From the NCBI RefSeq assembly GCF_003992625.1, contig NZ_RZMW01000029.1, positions 124,001-188,000 of the forward strand: DNA of 64,000 bases, given 5' to 3'. Positions 56,868 to 64,000 of this stretch are shown one piece after another. Both the position numbers and the translations under genes were made by a program. Position 1 is the first letter of the stretch; every line of letters starts with the position of its first letter. This DNA comes from Pelagibacterium lentulum. Its GTDB lineage: Bacteria > Pseudomonadota > Alphaproteobacteria > Rhizobiales > Devosiaceae. The notes under the pieces are model-generated. The model was not told where the DNA came from. It saw only the letters and a program-made list of their open reading frames with translations, and did no database searches.

Positions 56868-58430
56868 TTAGTTGCCTGCCAGTTTGGTGTCGAACAGGTA
56901 GACTTTCTCATCGCGGCGGGGTTCGAAGGCCACGCGGCTCGAAACACCGTAGAAGTCGGGCTGGAAGTAGAGCAGCAGCCAGGGGCTGTCCTCGTAGAAC
57001 ACTTCGAGCATTTCGTTTATCACGACGCGGCGCTCTTCTTCGGTTTCCGCAGCGGCGATATCGGTCCAGCGGTCGAACCAATCGGGATTGTCCCAATGTG
57101 TATAGTTGGTGCCCGCGCCAACAACCGAGAGGTCGGTCATGTCATAGAGCGGGCTCCATGTGCCCCCGCCGGAGCCCAGGAAAAACATCGGTCCGGCCTT
57201 GCGCTGGCTGATCAGGGGAACATAGGTCGAGGCCCAGTCGAGCAACTCGACATTGGTCTGCACCCCGACGTCAGATAGGAACTGGCCGATGGCCTGGACA
57301 ACGTTGACGTCGTTGAGGTAACGACCGCGACCTGCCTGCAGGGTGATCTCGAAGCGCACGCCGTTGTCGGCGCGCGGGAAACCGGCTTCATCAAGAAGCT
57401 GTTCGGCCATTTCGGGATCGTAAGGGTAAGGTACCAGGTTCGGGTTGCCGTTGGGCGGGTTAACAAGGCCGGTTGCGCGCTCACACTCGAAGTTGAGCAG
57501 TTGCGTGCAAATCGAGGGAACGTCGACCGCGTATTGCAGTGCACGACGGACCTCGGCGTTCTGAATGGCGGCGCCACCTTCGGTATCGGCGAAGTCGTCA
57601 CTCATGTTGAAGCCGACATAAATGCGGCGTGTACCCTGGACCGGGGCGACTTTGGCCGATCCCGAATTGTTGATCGCGTCGATCTGGTCGGGGGAGACGT
57701 TGGTGATGATATCCACGTTCTGGGCAATAAGCTCGGCCGTACGGGTCGAGGCTTCGGGAATTACGCGCCAGATAATGTTCTGAAAGTTGCCTTCGTCTTC
57801 CTTCCAGCGCTCGAGCACGACTTGCGAGCCGGGCTCCCAGCTGACCAGACGATAGGGTCCGGAGGCAACCGGATTGCGCGCAGCCTCGTCCAGCGTCATG
57901 GCTTCGTATGAATCCTTGCAGTGGATGAAGACTTCGGCAATCAGACCGAACGAGACCGGGTTGGGCCGGCCCAGATCGATGCGAACTTCAAGATCGGAAA
58001 CCGCTTCAGCGCCCTGGAACTGGATCGAGGAGAAGACAAAGCCCGGCGTATTGCCGGTGAAGGCGTTATCCGGGTCCGCAGCGCGGTTGAACGAATAGGC
58101 CGCATCCTCTGCGGTCAAAGCTTCCCCGTCTTCGCACGTAAGACCTTCACGCAAGGTGTAGGTATAGGATGTGCCATCTTCGGAGACCACATAGGATTCG
58201 GCGAGGTCGGGCACGATATCGCCATCGGGCGTGATTTCGTAAAGCGTACCGAAGATATGCTTGGCGATATTGGAATTGTCCCGGCTGGAAATCGGTGCAG
58301 GGTCAAATGTATTTACATCGGCACTGATGCCAACGACGATAGTGTCTTCAGGCGGTACCGCCAGTGCAGTAGCCATCGGCGCAAGAAGCACCGCGGCGCC
58401 TGCCAGTAACAGGTGTCGCTTCATTGCCAT
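56868..58430 (-). CDS. Oligopeptide-type ABC transporter substrate-binding protein
   Basis: 520 residues with a Sec signal peptide (KRHLLLAGAAVLLAPMATALA). Family-5 binding protein: DTIVVGISADVNTFDPAPIS, AESYVVSEDG, and QLLDEAGFPRADNG. AAAGGA lies 9 bases ahead of the ATG at 58430. Overlaps the Gfo/Idh gene by 10 bases. Confidence 0.94.
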   Translation of the reverse strand: MAMKRHLLLAGAAVLLAPMATALAVPPEDTIVVGISADVNTFDPAPISSRDNSNIAKHIFGTLYEITPDGDIVPDLAESYVVSEDGTSYTYTLREGLTCEDGEALTAEDAAYSFNRAADPDNAFTGNTPGFVFSSIQFQGAEAVSDLEVRIDLGRPNPVSFGLIAEVFIHCKDSYEAMTLDEAARNPVASGPYRLVSWEPGSQVVLERWKEDEGNFQNIIWRVIPEASTRTAELIAQNVDIITNVSPDQIDAINNSGSAKVAPVQGTRRIYVGFNMSDDFADTEGGAAIQNAEVRRALQYAVDVPSICTQLLNFECERATGLVNPPNGNPNLVPYPYDPEMAEQLLDEAGFPRADNGVRFEITLQAGRGRYLNDVNVVQAIGQFLSDVGVQTNVELLDWASTYVPLISQRKAGPMFFLGSGGGTWSPLYDMTDLSVVGAGTNYTHWDNPDWFDRWTDIAAAETEEERRVVINEMLEVFYEDSPWLLLYFQPDFYGVSSRVAFEPRRDEKVYLFDTKLAGN

Positions 58431-59506
58431 TTGGACGTCCTTTGAGTTGCTGGAGGGACTAAGACTTCCGGACGGCCCCCCTTCTGTGAGCTGAGCTCAA
58501 GGCCGGCCGGATCTATCGCCTCGCCGCGTTGCGACGAGATGATGCTCGCTTGCACCATTTGCAGCGATTTCAGGTGATCGCGCCCCGTACACTCCAGGGC
58601 GATCTCACCCTTGAGTGCCAGAACGAACCGACGCAGCAAAAGCGCGGCATCGTCGATCCATTGTCGGTAGTCGGGCAGCGGCACATCGGTGACGCTTTGG
58701 TCGTCGCGCAGCGCATAGCCAAGTGCGCCGAACTGGTCGCGCTGAAACGCGATGCCATTGGCGCATTCCGAGCGCCACGTAAATTGAGGCTGGGTCCAGT
58801 TGGCGGCCCAGGTCCCCTGATAATTGACGATAACCCCGTTGTCGAAAGTGATCAGCGCCGAGACGTTTGCATCGTCGGCATACATCGACCAGGGCGGATT
58901 GAAGGTTTTAGCAAAAATCTCAACGGGTTCGCTGTCATAGACATAGCGCATAAGGTCGAAATGGTGGATCGATTGCTCCCAGAGCATGGGCTGGCCCATG
59001 GTGAGGGGATATTTATTGATGTGGGGCAGATGTCCGTCGCGCCAACGCTCATAGCTAAAGCGCGCAAATGATGGGCGACCGAGCGGGCCCGAAAACAATT
59101 CACGCAGTGCAATCGTGACCGGGAGATAGCGGAAATTGAGCCCAACCATGAGCGGGGTGTCCGTCGCCTCACAAAGCTCGACAAAGCGGGCAGCCTCGGC
59201 AACGCTGTTGGCCAAAGGCTTTTCGGCCAGGATCGCGAGGCCCGCACCGCATGCCGTTTCGATATCGTCATGTCGGCCCGAGGGCGGGGTCGAGAGCAGA
59301 ACGGCATCGGCATCGACGGACTGAACGGCCTCGGCCAAAGAGCGAAAAACCGGAACGCCGGGCCATTCCGACTGCGCCCTATCGCGCGCAGCCCGGTCGG
59401 GATCGGCCATGGCCAGAAGCGTAACGCCGGGTTGATCGGCAATCACGCGCAGCCAGAACTTGGAGCGCGCGCCCAGACCCACGATGATGAGGCGCAATGC
59501 GGTCAT
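58421..59506 (-). CDS. Gfo/Idh/MocA family oxidoreductase
   Basis: 361 residues from the ATG at 59506. LIIVGLGARSKFWLRVIADQ at the N-terminus and LAEKPLANSVAE around 92. Start overlaps the epimerase stop by 4 bases. Confidence 0.9.
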   Translation of the reverse strand: MTALRLIIVGLGARSKFWLRVIADQPGVTLLAMADPDRAARDRAQSEWPGVPVFRSLAEAVQSVDADAVLLSTPPSGRHDDIETACGAGLAILAEKPLANSVAEAARFVELCEATDTPLMVGLNFRYLPVTIALRELFSGPLGRPSFARFSYERWRDGHLPHINKYPLTMGQPMLWEQSIHHFDLMRYVYDSEPVEIFAKTFNPPWSMYADDANVSALITFDNGVIVNYQGTWAANWTQPQFTWRSECANGIAFQRDQFGALGYALRDDQSVTDVPLPDYRQWIDDAALLLRRFVLALKGEIALECTGRDHLKSLQMVQASIISSQRGEAIDPAGLELSSQKGGRPEVLVPPATQRTSKWQ

Positions 59507-60417
59507 CGGGCGCCCTCCGCAAATGACTGTGTCCCCAGCGCCGCCAGTCCGGCCTCGAGCGAGGTCCAGGCAAACCCGGCAAGTTCGTGGCGGATCGAGA
59601 CCATGGGCGCTTTCGTGGGTTCGGGGGTGGTCGGTACGCCGATAGCAGTGGCAGCACCGGGTCCCGCGATCATGTGCGCCAGCTCGAGATCGGACACGAT
59701 TTGGCCGGACCCGCAATGAAGCACACCGCGCACCGTGTGCGGGGAACAAACCAGCTGGGCCAGGGCCCGCGCCAGATCGGGCGCATAAGTCCAGTCCCTG
59801 CGCCTGGCCGGAGTTTCAAGGACTAGCGACTGCCGAGCCTGAGCAGCGGCGATCAAACGGCAGACCAGCGAAAGGCTTGTGCGGCTGCGGCGCACTGTTT
59901 CGTTAGGGCCATAAATCGGACCCAGGCGTAAGGACAGGCCATGATGAGCTTGAGTGACTATTTCTCCGATGCGCTTGGCGAGCGCATAGGGTTCGCCGGC
60001 GGTGTCTGGTGTGGTTTCGGTGGTGGTCTGGTCGCCATCACCCGGCGCAAAGACCCCCGAAGAGGACAGAAAGACGATCTGACCGACGCTGGCCCGCTCC
60101 GCTGCATCGATTGCATCGAGTAGCATATCGAGATTGTGCTTGAGATGAGCAGTGTCACTCAGCCCCAGATCTTGGGGGGCTGTCGTCAACGCCGCGCCAT
60201 GAACAAGGACATCACACCCCGAGACCACCTCGCGAGCAAGGCTAGTGGTCAGAGGACCCTCCACGATGCGGCAGGTTTGGAGCCGAGCGCGGGTAGCGGT
60301 ACTGAAATGGCGGTCGGTTGCAACGACACGGTGGCCTAGCCGGGCGAGCCCTTCAGCCAGGTGGCTGCCGACGAACCCGCCAGCGCCCGTGATCGCAATG
60401 GACGGCCGCTCACTCAT
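59503..60417 (-). CDS. NAD-dependent epimerase/dehydratase
   Basis: 304 residues (ATG 60417; 60426 possible). Extended SDR: AITGAGGFVGSHLAEGLARLGHRV and YALAKRIGEIV (YxxxK). Probably interconverts or dehydrogenates the imported sugar-like substrate. Confidence 0.88.
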   Translation of the reverse strand: MSERPSIAITGAGGFVGSHLAEGLARLGHRVVATDRHFSTATRARLQTCRIVEGPLTTSLAREVVSGCDVLVHGAALTTAPQDLGLSDTAHLKHNLDMLLDAIDAAERASVGQIVFLSSSGVFAPGDGDQTTTETTPDTAGEPYALAKRIGEIVTQAHHGLSLRLGPIYGPNETVRRSRTSLSLVCRLIAAAQARQSLVLETPARRRDWTYAPDLARALAQLVCSPHTVRGVLHCGSGQIVSDLELAHMIAGPGAATAIGVPTTPEPTKAPMVSIRHELAGFAWTSLEAGLAALGTQSFAEGAR

Positions 60418-61090
60418 CTTTGGCAAACAACTCCGCGTTGTTCGTGATGTCTGCTGCCGAGCGCGTGTGGTCCGAGATCAGCGAGATGGCGAGAATAATG
60501 TCTTTCTTGCGTAGGGCCGCAACGATCGGGAGATGATTCCTCGCGACATCGTTGAGATCCCGATTGGCCTTGTTGCGCAACGCCATGATCTGGTGGATGC
60601 GCAAGAACAGGTTGTCCCAGACCGAGAGCAGAATGGCGTGATCGGACAAGCTGATCAGGGTGCGGTGAAAACCCTGATCAGCCACCATCAGCGCTTCGAA
60701 ATCATCGTGCGCGGCGGCCTCAGTCATGGCCTGGCAGAACGGCTCAAGGGGCGAGACATCCTTGTTGAACTCAATGATGCGACGCACGGCAAAGGCTTCG
60801 AACTGTTCACGCAGGCTGTAAAGTTCCTCGACTTCGCGCGGGGTGAGCGGTTTGACCCGTTTGCCCTTGTAGGCGACGGTTTCGATCAGCCCTTCGTTCT
60901 CCAGAATCTGGATTGCCTCACGCACGGGGGCACGGCTGATGTTGAGTTGATTGGCCAGGTTCAATTCGACAATGGGCGTGCCCGGCTTCATCTTGCCGTT
61001 GATTATGGCGCGGCGCAGCGTATCTGCCACCTGCATGCGCAGGGGGAGGTTTTCGATTCTGGCGATATCGGTCGGCGCGCTGTCAGTCAT
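60410..61090 (-). CDS. GntR family regulator (FCD domain)
   Basis: 226 residues from the ATG at 61090. N-terminal winged helix (MQVADTLRRAIINGKMKPG, LNISRAPVREAIQILENEG) and a C-terminal FCD effector domain. It sits between the DapA-like and epimerase genes, so probably controls the operon in response to an organic-acid-type ligand. Confidence 0.92.
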   Translation of the reverse strand: MTDSAPTDIARIENLPLRMQVADTLRRAIINGKMKPGTPIVELNLANQLNISRAPVREAIQILENEGLIETVAYKGKRVKPLTPREVEELYSLREQFEAFAVRRIIEFNKDVSPLEPFCQAMTEAAAHDDFEALMVADQGFHRTLISLSDHAILLSVWDNLFLRIHQIMALRNKANRDLNDVARNHLPIVAALRKKDIILAISLISDHTRSAADITNNAELFAKDE

Positions 61091-61094
61091 GGCT

Positions 61095-61994
61095 TCACAC
61101 CTGTGTTGGGGCGCACAGACGCGCCACGTCGTTGATTGCGCCGCGCAGGCTATCGGGTACCGGAGCGAAGGGTGGGCGAACGATCTCATAGGCCGGGTCA
61201 CCGCGCAGAATGGCTGTGACGGCCTTGACCGCAGGGATCAGCGGCAGGCTCTCGAAGCGCTTGCGCACCTCGGCCACCCGCTCGGCGATACCCGCTTCCC
61301 GCTCGGTGCCTAATGCCTTGATCAGCGCCGCGATCGCCATGGTGTTGACGTTGGCCGAGGCACTGATGCAACCGGCCCCGCCCGCTGCAACATTTTTGCC
61401 GATCAGCGATTCGGAGGCCGAATAAACATCGAGCTCGGGAAACGCCTTGATGATGGCGTGGGTGTTGTCCCAGTCGCCCGACGAATCCTTGAGTCCAACG
61501 AACACACCAGGATAGGTCTTGAGCAGGCGCTCGATGAGCGAAAGCGTGATCGCAACGCCGCTCATCTGGGGGATATGGTAGAGATAGATCTTGAGATCTG
61601 AGCTTCCGACCGCCTCTACGATCTGGGCGTAATAGGCATAAACCCCATCTTCGGTGACGCCCTTGTAATAGAAGGGCGGTAGGGTGAGCGTGCCCAGACA
61701 TTTGTTTGCCACGGCATCCCGGGTCAGGGCGATGGCCTCGGGCAAGGCGGCAGCACCGGTGCCGGGCATCAAACGGCTCGGATCGATCCCTCCCTCGATA
61801 AGGACGGCGAGCAGCCGCTTGCGCTCATCCAGCCCCAGCGAGGCTGCCTCGCTGGTGGTGCCGAACGGGGCCAGCCCGTCGGCACTCTGATCCAGCAGCG
61901 TTCTGGCGTTGGCCAGGAACCGGGCCTCATCGATCGAGAGGTCGGCTGCGAACGGTGTGATGGCAGGGACAAAAAGTTTCGGGTTGCGTTTCAT
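61095..61994 (-). CDS. Dihydrodipicolinate synthase/NAL family aldolase
   Basis: 299 residues. GTTSEAASLGL (substrate loop), Schiff-base Lys in FVGLKDSSGDW, YLYHIPQMSGVAITL (Tyr/Pro region). Catalyses retro-aldol cleavage of a keto acid, or hydrolysis/dehydration, as in KDG aldolases. Overlaps AllA-like gene by 4 bases. Confidence 0.92.
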   Translation of the reverse strand: MKRNPKLFVPAITPFAADLSIDEARFLANARTLLDQSADGLAPFGTTSEAASLGLDERKRLLAVLIEGGIDPSRLMPGTGAAALPEAIALTRDAVANKCLGTLTLPPFYYKGVTEDGVYAYYAQIVEAVGSSDLKIYLYHIPQMSGVAITLSLIERLLKTYPGVFVGLKDSSGDWDNTHAIIKAFPELDVYSASESLIGKNVAAGGAGCISASANVNTMAIAALIKALGTEREAGIAERVAEVRKRFESLPLIPAVKAVTAILRGDPAYEIVRPPFAPVPDSLRGAINDVARLCAPTQV

Positions 61995-62500
61995 GCGACG
62001 TTCCTGCCCTGATTTATCTTGTCGTTGTCCGACGTGATCCGAAGCCCTTCAATTTCGTGGAGCACATCGTCATCGGTACGCCCACGCCACATGAGCACGG
62101 CAAAAACTCCGGGGCCATCGAGCACGCTCATGCCCATGTGCCAGGTGCCGGGACGATAAAGGATCCCCCGGTTTCCGCTCAGCATAACGGCGCATGCCCT
62201 GCCCAGATCGGGCGCGCCGGCACCTGTATCGGGGGCAACAAGCACCACGTAGCGCGAAACATCGAGCGGCATGAAGGCCTGAGCCGCGTGGGGATGGCGC
62301 TCAAGACGGTCGACCACCAGCGGCAGACACGACGGAGCAACACGATTTGTGTGAAACACCGGAGCGAGACCTGACCCCGATGCGATGATGGCATCGGTAA
62401 AAAAGCGGCGGTCACCAAACGTCTCGGGCGGGGTGATGATTTCGGCCAATGGGCCCAGCGCGGCGTGCGGATCAGTTTGACAGATAGCGATCTCGATCAT
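61991..62500 (-). CDS. Ureidoglycolate lyase-like protein (AllA family)
   Basis: 169 residues. FMPLDVSRYVVLVAPDTG, YRPGTWHMGMSVLD and VFAVLMWRGRTDDD match the AllA family, which splits ureidoglycolate to glyoxylate and urea. No allantoin-pathway genes surround it apart from a deacetylase-fold protein, so the substrate may differ. ATG at 62500 shares one base with the deacetylase stop. Confidence 0.88.
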   Translation of the reverse strand: MIEIAICQTDPHAALGPLAEIITPPETFGDRRFFTDAIIASGSGLAPVFHTNRVAPSCLPLVVDRLERHPHAAQAFMPLDVSRYVVLVAPDTGAGAPDLGRACAVMLSGNRGILYRPGTWHMGMSVLDGPGVFAVLMWRGRTDDDVLHEIEGLRITSDNDKINQGRNVA

Positions 62501-63411
62501 CAGGTAAATTCTCCCGCAGTCTCGCGCGAAAAGGGAACGCAGCGCTTGAAGTGCTCGGCAATCGCGAGACGCCCAGCAACCCAGACACCTTGAAGGGCCG
62601 CAATGTGGTCGAGAAATGCGACAAGTCCGGCGAGCCGGCCCGGATGCCCGATGATACGCGGATGCAGGCCCACGCTCATCATGCGCGGACCGTCATGTTC
62701 CAGTAGTCCCGTCAGGGTTTCGATGAGGAATGTCCCGTATTCAGCCCCAGTGACCCAACCACCTTGCAGGAACTTGGCGTCGTTGGTGACAAGCGAATAG
62801 GGAACCACCAAGTGAGGTGCGTCCGACACAAGCGTCCAATAAGGCAGCTCGTCGTTATAAGCATCGCTGTCGAAAGCAAATCCCCCGTGTTCGACAACGA
62901 GCCGACGGGTGTTTTCCGAACGTGAATACCGGCAATACCAGCCCGAGGGCGTGCGTCCGAGCAGATCGGTGACAAGGCTGTAAGCTCGCGCGATCTGGTC
63001 CCGTTCCTCCGCTTCGTCCAGATGGTAGTGCTCGATCCATCGCAGTCCGTGACACACGATATCCCAGTCGGTGCGAGCGATGGCCCGTGCAGCGCGCGGA
63101 TTGCGCTCAAGCGCCACTGCCGCAGCAAATATTGTGACCGGCAAGCCCCGGCTCACGAACAGGTCGTGAAGCCGCCAGAAGCCGACGCGGCAGCCATATT
63201 CGTACATGGACTGACTGGCCAGATCGCGGGATCCGACCGGGACGCGAGGGGTGCTGACCTCGATCAGCGCGCTTTCCGAACGCCCGTCGCCATCGTCGAT
63301 GGAATACTCCGAGCCTTCCTCATAATTGACCACGAAGTTCACCGCGACGCGTGCGCCTCCGGGCCAGTCAAATTGCGGTGGTGTGTCGGCATAACCGATA
63401 TAGTCACGCAT
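62500..63411 (-). CDS. Polysaccharide deacetylase/allantoinase (PuuE-like)
   Basis: 303 residues. YADTPPQFDWPGGARVAVNFVVNYEEG, VCHGLRWIEHYHLDEAEE and YCRYSRSENTRRLVVEHGGF. Divalent-metal NodB-fold hydrolase; the closest pattern is PuuE allantoinase. With AllA-like it hints at a ureido or amide substrate. Confidence 0.85.
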   Translation of the reverse strand: MRDYIGYADTPPQFDWPGGARVAVNFVVNYEEGSEYSIDDGDGRSESALIEVSTPRVPVGSRDLASQSMYEYGCRVGFWRLHDLFVSRGLPVTIFAAAVALERNPRAARAIARTDWDIVCHGLRWIEHYHLDEAEERDQIARAYSLVTDLLGRTPSGWYCRYSRSENTRRLVVEHGGFAFDSDAYNDELPYWTLVSDAPHLVVPYSLVTNDAKFLQGGWVTGAEYGTFLIETLTGLLEHDGPRMMSVGLHPRIIGHPGRLAGLVAFLDHIAALQGVWVAGRLAIAEHFKRCVPFSRETAGEFT

Positions 63412-63441
63412 GAGGGTTCTCCTCCGCCAGACCTGTGGCCG

Positions 63442-64000
63442 TCAGCGCCAAGTCCGCGGCCCTTCCACCTTGTTGAAAAAGCAGCACCAATCGCCCGTGT
63501 TCACGTTGGGCAGCGCGCGCAGGCCAAAGAACATGCCGTCCGCCGGGGCGGTAAGATGGGCCAATTCGTCGCCAAAAATGTTGACGATCCTTGCGATCGA
63601 ATCCCCCTTCTTCATGGGAGTGAGGAAATCGACCCCCGGGGTCGGAATGAAGATGCCCGAAGCCGGCGCAAGCAGAGCCTCCTGCTGACCCCTGGTGGGG
63701 TTGTCCGGATAGACCGGCGTACCCGGGTACATCTTGTAATGATAAAGAATATTGAGGATCGAATTGGCCAACTCCCGGCCGACCTTGGCAAAGGCTTCCG
63801 GCCCGGTGTGCGAGCGCCCGCCAAGCTCTACTGTGATCCCGGTCTTGCCGATTTCCTTCATCTGCGCCATGGGTGAGCCCTTGGGCAGGAAATTGCTCAT
63901 GATGCAGCCCCAGCCCTCGCCCATCGCCATGGCGAGTTCGACAGATTCAGGTGTCTCGTCGACGAATATCGCCTTGGCCAGAAAGGAATGCGCACCGCCC
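63442..64000 (-). CDS. Succinylglutamate desuccinylase/aspartoacylase family (partial)
   Basis: At least 186 residues; the N-terminus lies beyond the window (the frame is open at 64000). Contains GRSHTGPEAFAKVGRELANSI and a lipoyl-like C-terminal domain PASGIFIPTPGVDFLTPMKKGDSIARIVN. AspA/AstE enzymes remove acyl groups from amino acids with zinc; this suggests an N-acyl substrate. First visible gene of the operon. Confidence 0.85.
   Translation of the reverse strand, partial: GGAHSFLAKAIFVDETPESVELAMAMGEGWGCIMSNFLPKGSPMAQMKEIGKTGITVELGGRSHTGPEAFAKVGRELANSILNILYHYKMYPGTPVYPDNPTRGQQEALLAPASGIFIPTPGVDFLTPMKKGDSIARIVNIFGDELAHLTAPADGMFFGLRALPNVNTGDWCCFFNKVEGPRTWR

Overview
The window looks like about 64 kb of chromosome from an alphaproteobacterium of the order Hyphomicrobiales. 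Devosiaceae or a relative is my guess, not a proof. The pointers are a MucR/Ros zinc-finger regulator, a Tat-exported TIGR03808-type beta-helix protein, a DnaA-C-domain/DUF6456 gene pair, and many GC-rich ABC uptake operons with tightly overlapping genes. I see no rRNA, no complete tRNA and no CRISPR array.

Layout. (1) 1-4.2 kb: sufE, a small DnaA-like/DUF6456 pair, then a complete IS1595-type insertion sequence (1402-3580) with 26-bp inverted ends, an 8-bp target duplication and three passenger genes, then mucR. (2) 4.3-10.2 kb: a full seven-gene mrp cation/proton antiporter operon on the minus strand. (3) 10.4-24.6 kb: stress and housekeeping genes: msrB, oligopeptidase B, sodB, a receiver-domain protein, a LOG-like protein, a HerA-like ATPase, a TIGR03808 protein, asparaginase, PadR, an alpha/beta hydrolase, an ALDH7-type dehydrogenase, glycerate 2-kinase and a DksA-type protein. 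(4) 24.8-30.0 kb: a ThDP enzyme convergent with a reduced-sulfur module (cytochrome c, flavocytochrome c sulfide dehydrogenase, YeeE/YedE transporter, SoxYZ-like fusion), then a Na/Pi cotransporter. (5) 32.3-43.3 kb: a sugar operon (binding protein, two permeases, ATPase, PHP hydrolase, sugar isomerase, Gfo/Idh oxidoreductase) divergent from a LacI regulator and a GH38-like protein. (6) 43.9-51.5 kb: a MarR-type regulator followed by a dipeptide-type ABC transporter and an M14 carboxypeptidase-like protein. (7) 51.5-53.0 kb: a scar made of a tRNA-Gln 3'-end fragment (probable attachment site), three overlapping phage-like small genes and a broken M20 peptidase. (8) 53.0-64.0 kb: a long minus-strand catabolic operon with a GntR regulator, an oligopeptide-type ABC transporter lacking ATPases in view, two Gfo/Idh enzymes, an SDR, an NAD epimerase, a DapA-like aldolase, a ureidoglycolate-lyase-like protein, a polysaccharide deacetylase and an AspA/AstE-type deacylase cut by the window edge.

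How the parts work together. The right half is mainly nutrient capture. Three ABC systems each sit beside their own regulator and processing enzymes, and each binding-protein gene is followed closely by a perfect GC-rich stem-loop. The two peptide-type operons point at each other and meet at the phage/tRNA scar, where the M20 peptidase is wrecked and the second system's ATPases are missing. The most promising under-described pieces are the GntR catabolic operon, the compact SoxYZ-like/FCSD/YeeE sulfur module, the GH38-like/PHP sugar locus and the passenger-carrying insertion sequence.
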